Below are positions 53,488-61,549 of a stretch of DNA of 64,000 nt, one piece after another. The stretch is from the NCBI GenBank assembly GCA_035275265.1, contig DATENC010000006.1, positions 186,001-250,000 of the forward strand, given 5' to 3'. The notes under the pieces are model-generated. The model made no database searches, had not been told where the DNA came from, and saw nothing but the letters and a program-made list of their open reading frames with translations. The DNA comes from JACQAP01 sp035275265 (GTDB taxonomy: Bacteria; Pseudomonadota; Gammaproteobacteria; Burkholderiales; JACQAP01). The number at the start of each line of letters is the position of its first letter. Position 1 is the first letter of the stretch. The translations under genes and the position numbers were made by a program.

Positions 53488-53680
53488 AACGATCAATGTC
53501 CCCTGTGGTGTTCGGAAGGCTGTAATTCTTTGAACCAATGTTAATCACCTTGGTTGCTGCCTAAAGTAGCGCTGTTGTGCGCGTCCCAACGGGAAGCGCC
53601 TGATGTGCTCGGAAAGCGACCGCCTTGAACCCTAGGTTCAAGATGCCGGCCTGACGGAAATTGCGGGGGACTCCCTTTCC
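53488..53680 (+). ncRNA. ssrS: 6S RNA
   Basis: The closing stem is visible: GTCCCCTGTGG at the 5' side (from 53498) and GCGGGGGAC at the 3' side (to 53671). The characteristic block CCTTGAACCCTAGGTTCAAG lies near 53620-53642, and GTGGTGTTCGGAAGG near the 5' end. Position after zapA is the classic 6S location. The RNA mimics an open promoter and holds sigma70-RNA polymerase in stationary phase. Ends are estimates. Confidence 0.85.
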
Positions 53681-53707
53681 GGACCGACGATACAACAATC
53701 GGATATG

Positions 53708-53728
53708 AGCGGCGATGCCGCTTTTTTT
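53708..53728 (+). terminator. Intrinsic terminator after 6S RNA
   Basis: AGCGGC-GAT-GCCGCT hairpin directly followed by seven T residues. Fits termination of the 6S transcript. Confidence 0.8.
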
Positions 53729-53752
53729 GTTTCACGCATGCCCCACAACCGG

Positions 53753-53786
53753 ATAGAGTTCCAGCGCAGCGGGACTCTATTTTTTT
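53753..53786 (+). terminator. Second hairpin with T-run just before the EVE gene
   Basis: ATAGAGT (53753-53759) pairs with ACTCTAT (53774-53780), followed by a T-run to 53786. Only 13 bp separate it from the next ATG, so it may also be a leader attenuator. Confidence 0.55.
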
Positions 53787-53799
53787 GTCCATCGGGATC

Positions 53800-54255
53800 A
53801 TGAATTACTGGTTGATGAAATCCGAGCCCGACGTCTTCGGCGTCGATCACCTCGCGGCCGCACCGGGAAGGACCGCCGCCTGGTGGGGCGTCCGCAATTA
53901 TCAGGCGCGCAATTTCATGCGCGACCGGATGAAGATCGGCGACCGCGCATTCTTTTACCACTCCAGTTGCGCAGAGCCGGGCATCGCCGGCATCGCGCGG
54001 GTGTCCGGATCTGCAAAACCTGACAAGACTCAGTTCGACCGCAAGAGCGCGTACTTCGATCCAAAGGCCACGCGGGACCATCCACGCTGGTTCGACGTCG
54101 ACGTGACCTTGGTGAAAAAGACCCGCCTGGTAAGCCTCGGGGAGCTGCGTTCCCATCCCGAGCTCGCCTCGATGCGCGTGCTCCAGCGTGGTAACCGCCT
54201 GTCGATCACTCCAGTCGAGCCCAGCGAATGGGATTTCATCATCGGCCTTCTCTAG
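53800..54255 (+). CDS. EVE-domain protein (PUA-like fold)
   Basis: 151 residues starting MNYWLMKSEPDVFG, the typical EVE opening, then WWGVRNYQARNFMRD and FYHSSCAEPGIAGIARV. EVE domains bind modified bases in DNA or RNA. Single-domain members of this type are housekeeping-like in proteobacteria and often lie next to 6S RNA. ATG 53800 is preferred over an in-frame TTG in the terminator T-run. The gene is followed by tauE-like at 16 bp. Confidence 0.93.
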   Translation: MNYWLMKSEPDVFGVDHLAAAPGRTAAWWGVRNYQARNFMRDRMKIGDRAFFYHSSCAEPGIAGIARVSGSAKPDKTQFDRKSAYFDPKATRDHPRWFDVDVTLVKKTRLVSLGELRSHPELASMRVLQRGNRLSITPVEPSEWDFIIGLL

Positions 54256-54271
54256 GCACCGGGTAGCGGTG

Positions 54272-55066
54272 ATGGAATGGTGGATCGTTTATCTGCTGAT
54301 GGGTCTGTTCGTCGGCTTCCTTGCCGGCATGCTTGGGGTCGGCGGCGGATTGATCCTCGTCACGCTGATGGTGTTTCTGTTCAGGCTGCAGGGATTTCCT
54401 TCGGACCGTATCCTGCACATCGCACTCGGCACCGCGCTCACCAGCATTGTCTTTACTTCGATTTCCAGCCTGCGCGCACATCACCGCCACGGCGCCGTGC
54501 GCTGGGACATCGTGAAAATGGCCGCGCCCGGGCTAGTCGCCGGCACGCTGCTCGGCGCATTCGTCGCCGATCGCGTAGCGTCGAAATATCTGGCGATATT
54601 CTTCGTTGCCTTCGTGTACTTCGCGGCAGCACAGATGTTTGTGGATATGAAGCCCAAGCCGACCCGCACTGTGCCGGGGTGGGCTGGACTTTCGGTGGCC
54701 GCAATCATCACCGGAATCGTCTCCAGCCTGGTGGGGGCCGGCGGAGGCTTGCTGTCGATTCCGCTGATGACGATGTGTAACGTGCCGATGCGCAACGCTG
54801 TGGGCACTTCCGCCGCTCTGGGATTGCCGATCGCAATCGCCGGCACGGTGGGATACATCTATACCGGGCTAGGCCAGGATCACTTGCCGCCGCTCATGCT
54901 CGGTTACGTATATGTCCCCGCGCTGGTCGGGATCGTAATCGGCACGTTCGTTACGGTGCCAGCCGGCGCAAAGGCGGCGCACACCATGCCGGTTCCGCGC
55001 CTGAAAAAGATCTTCGCGGTGATCCTGTTCCTGATGGCGACCAAGATGCTTTGGACATTGTTCTGA
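54272..55066 (+). CDS. TauE/SafE-family anion exporter
   Basis: 264 residues with about eight membrane segments and the two inverted TauE/SafE repeats: GMLGVGGGLILVTLMV (first half) and SLVGAGGGLLSIPLMTM (second half). Family members export sulfite, sulfoacetate or related anions, but the substrate cannot be fixed here. It converges on the 2OG-oxygenase gene with 3 bp between stops. Confidence 0.88.
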   Translation: MEWWIVYLLMGLFVGFLAGMLGVGGGLILVTLMVFLFRLQGFPSDRILHIALGTALTSIVFTSISSLRAHHRHGAVRWDIVKMAAPGLVAGTLLGAFVADRVASKYLAIFFVAFVYFAAAQMFVDMKPKPTRTVPGWAGLSVAAIITGIVSSLVGAGGGLLSIPLMTMCNVPMRNAVGTSAALGLPIAIAGTVGYIYTGLGQDHLPPLMLGYVYVPALVGIVIGTFVTVPAGAKAAHTMPVPRLKKIFAVILFLMATKMLWTLF

Positions 55067-55069
55067 TGT

Positions 55070-55672
55070 CTATTCCCTGGACTTGAACCAGCCGGTGAGG
55101 CTGAGTCGTTCGCGTTTTGCAGGCAGCACTTCGTGGGCAAAGCGCTCGCTCAGGAACAGCACCAGCGTGCCGCCGACCGGCAGCACGTCCTCGAATTCTC
55201 CAGCCTTGGAGGCACCGACATACAACCGCAGTTCCCCGCCATCTTCGCGCTCCCAGTTCTCATTCAGATAGAGCACGCAAGATAGGCGGCGGCGGCCGTC
55301 GTCACGAAACTGGTCGAAGTGTTTGCGGTAAAAAGCGCCGGGTGCGTAGCGTGAGAAATGGCATTCGAACTCGAACAAGCCGAGTTGCAGCTGCCGGTTC
55401 AACGCCAGGCGCAGTCGTTCGAACCGGGCCAGGCAGCGTTGCCGCCCGGCGTTGCCCCCGGCTTCCAGCCAGAGTATCTCGTCACTACGGATCTCCGGCC
55501 GGATCTTGTGGTTTACCTTGTTGCCGACCGCTGCCTCTCGCAACATGCCGTTTGCGGCAAATTGGCGACATTCGTCGCGTAACGCGGCGATCGTTTCCGA
55601 ATCGACGAAATCTGGCAGTGCCAACCACCCTTCGGCGCTGATGCCTTCGGATGCCAGGTCGAAACTATCCAT
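55070..55672 (-). CDS. 2-oxoglutarate/Fe(II)-dependent dioxygenase, prolyl-hydroxylase-like
   Basis: 200 residues with an intact iron site: H118 and D120 in RKHFDQF, H180 in FAHEVLP, and a 2OG-binding Arg at R189 in RERLSLTGWF. The N-terminal half (RDECRQFAANGMLREAAVG) is the usual helical part. Such bacterial proteins often hydroxylate protein residues such as translation-factor proline or arginine. It is the last gene of a four-gene minus-strand unit, 5 bp after the M48 gene. Confidence 0.9.
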   Translation of the reverse strand: MDSFDLASEGISAEGWLALPDFVDSETIAALRDECRQFAANGMLREAAVGNKVNHKIRPEIRSDEILWLEAGGNAGRQRCLARFERLRLALNRQLQLGLFEFECHFSRYAPGAFYRKHFDQFRDDGRRRLSCVLYLNENWEREDGGELRLYVGASKAGEFEDVLPVGGTLVLFLSERFAHEVLPAKRERLSLTGWFKSRE

Positions 55673-55677
55673 GCAGG

Positions 55678-56526
55678 CTATTCCTTCGGTTTCTCCACAA
55701 GCCGGCGGATCTCTTCGGGCAGAGCCTGGGTTGGCCCCAGCATCGGCCAGCCGTTGGCGGCGGCAATCCGTGCGATAGCATCGATGCGGTCCTGGTCCAG
55801 CGGATGGGTTCGCAATACCGCCGGGAGATTTCCGGTTCCGCGAGCGCTTTCCTTCTGCAGCAGCGTGAACACCTCGTTGGCACCGGCGACGTGACCGTAC
55901 ATCCTGGCCAGCGTACGCAACGCGTCGGCGTCCGCCGCGCTTTCCTGGGAACGGCTGAAAGTTAGTGCGGTGAGCAAGCCGGCATTGCCGAGAGTACGAC
56001 CCACGATATCACTGCCCGAACCCGCCGACACCATTGCGACGACGATGCCGATCGCCAGTCCGCGGCCGAGCGTCGAAATCGGATGGCGCAGTTTCACATG
56101 CGCTATCTCGTGGCTGACAACCATCGCCAAGGCGTTTTCGCTGGGCATCTTACCGACCAGCCCGCGAAAGAACACTATGTTGCCTCCAAGCGTCGCAAAA
56201 GCATTGACCGTCGAATTGTCCACGTATTGCACCCTGATGCGCATGCCCGCGGGCAGTTCCTGCGCGGCGACTACACGATCGGCCAACTGTTGCAGGTAGG
56301 TGCTCACGGGGCCGGACGCGGGAAAGTCGTCGGCAAACCGCGAAGCGATCTCGCGTTCCCTTTCGAAGGGAATGTATTTGGCCAGCTTGTCCGCCAGCAG
56401 GGCCAGCGCGGTAAATACGATTGCTGCAATCACCAGCAATCCGCCGAGCAGACGCAGGAAGTCGAGCAGTGGGTGGGTCTGACTTACATTGATGCCTTCT
56501 GGAGGCTGGGGATTGTGGTACTCCAC
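55678..56526 (-). CDS. Membrane-anchored M48 metalloprotease
   Basis: 282 residues: N-terminal membrane segment (about 25-46), zinc site H139-E140-IAH143 in SHEIAHVKLRHP, and the third ligand E195 in QESAADADAL. Architecture resembles BepA/HtpX-type proteases facing the periplasm, but without TPR repeats. It likely digests membrane or envelope proteins. It is 20 bp after the larger YbjQ gene and 5 bp before the dioxygenase, so the set is probably one transcript. Confidence 0.9.
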   Translation of the reverse strand: MEYHNPQPPEGINVSQTHPLLDFLRLLGGLLVIAAIVFTALALLADKLAKYIPFEREREIASRFADDFPASGPVSTYLQQLADRVVAAQELPAGMRIRVQYVDNSTVNAFATLGGNIVFFRGLVGKMPSENALAMVVSHEIAHVKLRHPISTLGRGLAIGIVVAMVSAGSGSDIVGRTLGNAGLLTALTFSRSQESAADADALRTLARMYGHVAGANEVFTLLQKESARGTGNLPAVLRTHPLDQDRIDAIARIAAANGWPMLGPTQALPEEIRRLVEKPKE

Positions 56527-56546
56527 TCGAAGCAGCAGCGCGCCGC

Positions 56547-56990
56547 TCAGCGCAGCGTCAGGGCGGTACCGTAAGCCATAACCTCCACCGCGCCAAAGCT
56601 CCTCGGATTCCGGCCGGGAATGGAGAACGTCTGGAACTTGACGTTGATGATCATTTTTGCTCCCTTGTCGCGGGCTTCCTGTTTCATACGCAGCACTGCC
56701 TCGCGCCGCGCACGGTCCAGCAGGGACTCGTAGGCGCGCAGTCTGCCGCCAAGCAGGCTTTGCAGCCCGGACACTACGCGCTTGAAATAGTCCTCCGATA
56801 TGACAACGCTACCTGTAACGAGCGCTTGGCTGGCTTGTTGTGTCATTGGCGGAAAGCGGTTGGTGAAAACCAGGACGTTCGCCATCTCCTTCTCGCGCGC
56901 AAGAATGGAGCGGTAGTGGCGTCGCTCGGCAATGCGGCCCACGGTGTAGCCCGTGGCCAGCAGAGCCAGGAAAATGATCAGGTCGGCCAT
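56547..56990 (-). CDS. YbjQ-family protein with N-terminal membrane anchor
   Basis: 147 residues: hydrophobic segment at 3-20, then a YbjQ/DUF74 domain (about 40-147) with VLVFTNRFP, SVVISEDYFKRVVSGLQSLLGG and AVEVMAYGTALTL. YbjQ domains form pentameric rings; role unknown. Two YbjQ genes in tandem (2 bp apart) and the linked protease suggest a membrane quality-control function, which is an inference. Confidence 0.85.
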   Translation of the reverse strand: MADLIIFLALLATGYTVGRIAERRHYRSILAREKEMANVLVFTNRFPPMTQQASQALVTGSVVISEDYFKRVVSGLQSLLGGRLRAYESLLDRARREAVLRMKQEARDKGAKMIINVKFQTFSIPGRNPRSFGAVEVMAYGTALTLR

Positions 56991-56992
56991 CG

Positions 56993-57310
56993 CTACGCGG
57001 CGAGGACGACCGCAGTGCCGTAGGCCAGCATCTCCGCCGCGCCCTGCGTTATCGACGATGTCGAGAAACGGATGTTGAGAACCGCGTTAGCGCCCGCAGC
57101 CTGTGCCTGCTTTATCATGCGATCCGTCGCTTCCTGGCGCGCTTCCTGCAGCAGTTCGGTGTAACCCTTGAGTTCGCCGCCGACAATGTTCTTGAGTCCG
57201 GCCATGATGTCTTTGCCGAGGTGCTTGGACCGGACGGTGCTTCCCTGTACCAGACCGAGATGCTTGACGATGCGCTGTCCCGGCACGATTTCGAGATTGC
57301 TCAACAGCAT
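56993..57310 (-). CDS. Soluble YbjQ-family protein
   Basis: 105 residues, the compact YbjQ/DUF74 form: IVKHLGLVQGSTVRSKHLGKDI, LKNIVGGELKGYTELLQEAR and EMLAYGTAVVL. No membrane segment. It is the first gene of the YbjQ-YbjQ-M48-2OG unit. The gap 57311-57452 to matB holds nothing I can name. Confidence 0.88.
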   Translation of the reverse strand: MLLSNLEIVPGQRIVKHLGLVQGSTVRSKHLGKDIMAGLKNIVGGELKGYTELLQEARQEATDRMIKQAQAAGANAVLNIRFSTSSITQGAAEMLAYGTAVVLAA

Positions 57311-57452
57311 GGGCGCCTCTCCAAGATTGTCAGGTCAGAAGATTATGCCATTTGCCTGAAGTGCGGATGCGACTAAAGTCGATCTGCGTTGGCGTCCAAA
57401 CCTATTAACGCCTCGTCCCAAGTATCGGGCCTCCGGTTTTGCGCGAAAGAGG

Positions 57453-58952
57453 TTACTTGCCATAGCGCTCGCGCAGCAAGGCTTTCTGCACCTTACCCAT
57501 CGCATTGCGTGGCAGGTCGTCGACAAAGTGGACTACTTTCGGGACTTTGTAATTGGCAAGCGTCTTTTGCACCGCGCCAATGACTGCGGCGGAATCGAGC
57601 GAAGCGTCCTTTTGCGGGACAACGACGGCGGTGACCGCCTCGCCGAAATCAGGATGCGGCAGGCCGATGACTGCCGATTCGGCAACGCCGGGCAGTGCGT
57701 CGAGCACCAACTCGATTTCTTTCGGATAAACGTTGTAGCCGCCGCTTATGATCAGGTCCTTGGCACGGCCAACGATGGAGAGATAGCCGTCACGATCAAA
57801 AACACCAACGTCGCCGGTACGGAAGTACCCGTCGGCGGTGAACTCTTCCCGCGTCTTTTCCGGCATGCGCCAGTAACCCGCAAAGACGTTTTCACCCTTC
57901 ACTTGAATCGCGCCGGTTATCCCTTTGCCTACCGCGCGGTCGCGCTCATCCGCAATTCGAACCGATATTCCCGGTAGAGGCAAACCGACCGTACCCCCGC
58001 GTCGCTCGCCGGAAAGCGGGTTCGAGCTGATCATGCCGGCCTCGGACATGCCGTAGCGCTCCAGTATGGTCTTGCCGGTACGTACTTCGAAACCTTTGAA
58101 GGTCTCCAACTGAAGCGGCGCGGAACCGGACACGAACAGCCTGACGTTGTTGCACATCGCGCTCGTGAATGACGTTTCGTTCAGCAGCCGGGTATAAAAG
58201 GTCGGCACGCCCATCATCACGCTGGCACGCGACAGGTCGCGCATCACCAGACCTACATCGAATCTTCTGTGCCAAAGCAGCTTCGCGCCGGCCAGAAGCG
58301 CGCAGTGATTGGCAACGAACAGGCCGTGCACGTGAAACATGGGCAGCGCGTGCAGCAGCACATCGTTTGTGCCGAATTTCCAGAAATCCACCAGTACGCG
58401 GGCGTTGGAGGCAAGGTTCTGGTGCGTGACCGTCGCCCCCTTGGACCGTCCGGTCGTACCAGAAGTGTAGACAATCACCGCGGAATCGCCAGGCTGCATT
58501 TCTGCCGTTTCGAAATCGTGCGCAGCCGCAGCGGACGCGTCTTCCAACGTGCCGCCGCCATCCTCATTCAGGGTGACGACCTGAGAACGGCCGCCGCACA
58601 GTTCCTGCATCAGCGCGGCCGCCGGCGGCTGGCATACGATCGCCATGGGTTCGGCATCACCGAGAAAGTACGACAACTCGCCGCGCTGGTATGCAATATT
58701 CAGCGGCAGATAGATCAGGCCGGCGCGCAGGCAACCCAGATAAAGGAACAGCGACGCGGGGGATTTCTCTACCTGCACCGCGATGCGGTCGCCGCGTCTT
58801 GCGCCGAGGCCGGTCAACAGGTTCGCATAGCGCGCTGATTCGCGCGCCAGATCGCCGTAGGTGAATGTCCTGCCGGTTTCAGTCTCCAGAAAATCTTGCC
58901 GCAGGCGGTCGCGGTTTGCGGCTTCGATTGCGGCGTAGAAATTTGCGTTCAT
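57453..58952 (-). CDS. matB: Malonyl-CoA synthetase MatB
   Basis: 499 residues of the ANL family: P-loop YTSGTTGRSKG (162-172), ERYGMSEAGMISSNPL, FRTGDVGVFDRDGYLSIVGR, and catalytic Lys in PRNAMGKVQK. The malonate-type text VMMGVPTFYTRLL and the plain C-terminus match MatB, which makes malonyl-CoA from malonate, ATP and CoA. The ATG at 58952 overlaps the carboxyltransferase stop by one base (TGATG). The long upstream frame is antisense coding and is not part of it. Confidence 0.9.
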   Translation of the reverse strand: MNANFYAAIEAANRDRLRQDFLETETGRTFTYGDLARESARYANLLTGLGARRGDRIAVQVEKSPASLFLYLGCLRAGLIYLPLNIAYQRGELSYFLGDAEPMAIVCQPPAAALMQELCGGRSQVVTLNEDGGGTLEDASAAAAHDFETAEMQPGDSAVIVYTSGTTGRSKGATVTHQNLASNARVLVDFWKFGTNDVLLHALPMFHVHGLFVANHCALLAGAKLLWHRRFDVGLVMRDLSRASVMMGVPTFYTRLLNETSFTSAMCNNVRLFVSGSAPLQLETFKGFEVRTGKTILERYGMSEAGMISSNPLSGERRGGTVGLPLPGISVRIADERDRAVGKGITGAIQVKGENVFAGYWRMPEKTREEFTADGYFRTGDVGVFDRDGYLSIVGRAKDLIISGGYNVYPKEIELVLDALPGVAESAVIGLPHPDFGEAVTAVVVPQKDASLDSAAVIGAVQKTLANYKVPKVVHFVDDLPRNAMGKVQKALLRERYGK

Positions 58953-60220
58953 CAGATAATCGTGTCCACGACGCCTGCGCGCAAATAGTCGTCCACGTCG
59001 CCGCGCACACTGCTGCGGCCGATCACGCGCGCCATGGCTGCCGGCGGCAGCATCTGCACGTTTGCACCCGGCAGTGCCACCACACGGGTGGCCGGGGCCG
59101 CCAGCGCCACATAAATCCCGCCCGCCGCCTCGCCCAGAAGCTGCAGCGTAACCCGGTGTCCGCGTCCGCGGAGATGCGAGAGCACGAGAGCGAGATGGGA
59201 GACGTACTGGGAAAGCATGATGCGTTCGTCGCGAAGAGTGGGTGCCTGTCCGGGGGCATCGAGCAGCAGCATGACTGCCTCGCCGGGCCGCGAATCCGCC
59301 GCCGAGAGACACGCGCCCGCCAGCGTCCACAGCGCCAGTGCACCAACCGGCTCGTCGCTTACCAGACCGAAGAACGTATCGGGCGAGGTCTTCGTGGTCC
59401 TACCGATCAGCACGCCGTCAATGGTGCGCGCCTGAAAACCCGGCGGCACCACTTGCAGCAACGCAGCTGGCGGCGCCAACTCGGCATTCGACAGCGGCGA
59501 GGGTGCCATCCCGTGCTCGAGCAGCCGCGTGCCGAGTTGGTTATGTTGTTTGCGCACGTCGAGTTGGGATTCCTCATCGTGCTGGGCCATCCAGTCCAGC
59601 ACGGCCGCGCGAAAATTGACGGTGCTGTCCGCGCACAGGCGATCCGTCGGCTGCAATCTCACCCGTGCTGCGCCTCCCATCAAAGCCGTGACCGCCTGCG
59701 TGTCTTCGGCGTCGAGTTCCTGTCGTCCGCCGAGGGCCTGGATCACCGCCGGTCCCGACATCGCCAGCCGCGAGGCCGCCGAATATATGCGGCGTTCGCA
59801 GGTCGTCGCCAACATGCTTGCACCGCCAAAACAGTCGCGCCCCAGAACCGCGAGCGTCGGCACTCCGGCAAGCCTGAGGTCGAGAAAGTGGCGATAAAGC
59901 TGGCGGAACGCGCCGAGCGCAGGCAGGCCTTCGTCTAACCTTGCGCCGGCCGAATCCAGACACAGGATCACCGGGACGCCGTCGTTCCGGCATTGCTGAA
60001 GCAACGTCGAGAGCGCCTGCGAGTCCACCACACCGAACGAACCGCCTGCGATGTCGTGGTCGGTCGCGGCGATCGCTACGCGAGTACCGCCGACCGTGCC
60101 GGCGCCGGCAGTCAAAGCGCAGCGCGTATCCCGTGTGGTCGCCAGAAACGAACCAGGATCGAGCAACGTCGCAACCCGCCCCGCCGGATCAGTGGCCGAG
60201 AACGAATCCGAAGACATCAC
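58952..60220 (-). CDS. Fused beta-gamma carboxyltransferase, MdcD-MdcE-like malonyl decarboxylase
   Basis: 422 residues joining two crotonase-fold carboxyltransferase halves. The first (about 1-220) has SFGVVDSQALSTLLQQ, LCLDSAGARLDEG and CFGGASMLATTCERRI, as in the MdcD beta subunit. The second (about 260-422) has DAPGQAPTLRDE and GEAAGGIYVALAAPATRVVALPG, as in MdcE. Separate subunits are usual in malonate decarboxylase. The alpha subunit, acyl carrier and its maturation genes are not in the window. It follows the M20 gene by 18 bp and overlaps matB by one base. Confidence 0.85.
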   Translation of the reverse strand: MMSSDSFSATDPAGRVATLLDPGSFLATTRDTRCALTAGAGTVGGTRVAIAATDHDIAGGSFGVVDSQALSTLLQQCRNDGVPVILCLDSAGARLDEGLPALGAFRQLYRHFLDLRLAGVPTLAVLGRDCFGGASMLATTCERRIYSAASRLAMSGPAVIQALGGRQELDAEDTQAVTALMGGAARVRLQPTDRLCADSTVNFRAAVLDWMAQHDEESQLDVRKQHNQLGTRLLEHGMAPSPLSNAELAPPAALLQVVPPGFQARTIDGVLIGRTTKTSPDTFFGLVSDEPVGALALWTLAGACLSAADSRPGEAVMLLLDAPGQAPTLRDERIMLSQYVSHLALVLSHLRGRGHRVTLQLLGEAAGGIYVALAAPATRVVALPGANVQMLPPAAMARVIGRSSVRGDVDDYLRAGVVDTII

Positions 60221-60238
60221 TGATCGCCCGACGTGCCG

Positions 60239-61369
60239 CTAGATGTTGCACCAGCGGCGCGCGATCTCCTCGTATGCGCCAACCGACTCGGCGACGCGCT
60301 CGACGACGCAATACTCGTCAGTCTGGTGCGCCAGCAACGCTTCGCCAGGCCCGAGAATAATGGTTGGCGGGGTGCCGTAAACAAGATTGAGTGCCGCGGC
60401 ATCGGTGAAGTATGTCGCCGCCCGCGGCTCAGGCCGGCTGCCGAGAATGGGGCGCATCACCTCGAACACCTCCTGAATCCAGGGATCCTCGGGCGCGGTG
60501 AAAACACTTTCCAGATCGAGCAGCGTTTCGAGCTCGACGTCAACTCCCAGTCGTCGCTCGAGCTCGTCCTTGAGTTCGGCGTGCCTGACGTTGGGAACGG
60601 TGCGGATGTCGATGCCGATCACGGCCTCGTCCGGCACCGAATTTATGTTGAGTCCGCCGCGGATGGTTCCGACGTTGAGTGTCGCTTGGCCCATAAGGGC
60701 GTGCGGCGGATTGGCGAAACGGAATTTCTCCAGTACCGCAACCGCGCGCGCTGCCTTGAATACCGCATTGACGCCTTTCTCCGGCATCGAGCCGTGCGAG
60801 GTGACCCCTCTGGTGCGGGCGTTGAGCCAGAACGCGCCCTTGTGGCCGACGAACGGATAGTTCGACGATGGCTCGCACACTACCACCGCGCCCGCGCGCC
60901 CAAGCGCTCCGCTCTTCTGCGAGAGCTGAAATGCTCCCTGGCAGCCCGTTTCCTCGCCGGCGGTGATCACCAGTTCCAGACCCGGTGAGCGTTGGAGCTT
61001 ACCGGAGAGGTTCACACAAGCCGTCACAAATGCCGCCACACCGGACTTCATGTCGCTCGTGCCGCGTCCGTAAAGTTTGCCGGCGTCGGTGTCCGCCGCG
61101 AAAGGGTCCATTTTCCATTTCGCCGCACCCAGCGGCACGGTATCGATGTGTCCGGTAAAGCACAGCGGCGCCTTTTCGCTCGAGCCCCCTATGGTCGCGA
61201 CCAGGCTGGCGCGTTTCGACGACAATGTGTGATACGTCACCTTGAAGCCGGCATTCTCCAACAGTACCCCAAGATGCCGCGCGCAATGCTCCTCATCGCC
61301 CGGCGGGTTTATGGTGTTCATGCGGACCATCTGTTTGGTCAGTTCGATCGCATCGATGTGCCCTGCCAC
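60239..61369 (-). CDS. M20 family zinc amidohydrolase (ArgE/DapE-like)
   Basis: 376 residues from GTG 61369, chosen because AGGAGG lies 8 nt upstream. Metal ligands are complete: H74 in GHIDTVP, D106 in GRGTSDM, E140 with general base E139 in AGEETG, and H348 near the C-terminus. A lid domain is present in the middle. The ArgE/DapE class removes acyl groups with a free carboxylate from amino acids. It is the first gene of the operon with the carboxyltransferase and matB. Confidence 0.88.
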   Translation of the reverse strand: MAGHIDAIELTKQMVRMNTINPPGDEEHCARHLGVLLENAGFKVTYHTLSSKRASLVATIGGSSEKAPLCFTGHIDTVPLGAAKWKMDPFAADTDAGKLYGRGTSDMKSGVAAFVTACVNLSGKLQRSPGLELVITAGEETGCQGAFQLSQKSGALGRAGAVVVCEPSSNYPFVGHKGAFWLNARTRGVTSHGSMPEKGVNAVFKAARAVAVLEKFRFANPPHALMGQATLNVGTIRGGLNINSVPDEAVIGIDIRTVPNVRHAELKDELERRLGVDVELETLLDLESVFTAPEDPWIQEVFEVMRPILGSRPEPRAATYFTDAAALNLVYGTPPTIILGPGEALLAHQTDEYCVVERVAESVGAYEEIARRWCNI

Positions 61370-61467
61370 GAATCTATCCTCCTTCAATCGATAGCATCGC
61401 CCGCTCTCGGCCACATGGTACCCGCGTGCTGGCGAAAGCGCATGGCCGCTGGTGCATTGCCGTGGCC

Positions 61468-61473
61468 TATAAT
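61468..61473 (+). promoter_or_regulatory. Consensus -10 box upstream of the peptide ABC operon
   Basis: TATAAT, with no clear TTGACA at the usual spacing. A start near 61480 would leave a leader of about 70 nt. Confidence 0.4.
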
Positions 61474-61549
61474 CTACCGTCCGCAGGACTCAAGTGGATT
61501 TCGTGCCTTGGAACAGTTTGACAAGAGATTCCTCGTACGGGAGATCGCC

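Noticed and set aside
53800..54255. EVE protein as a phage-defence component
   Set aside because: It is a single-domain protein in the conserved zapA-6S context, with no nuclease or restriction genes nearby.
57453..59330. Extended start for MatB
   Set aside because: The additional residues overlap the carboxyltransferase gene and are Arg/Ala/Gly shadow sequence; ATG 58952 gives the normal MatB N-terminus.
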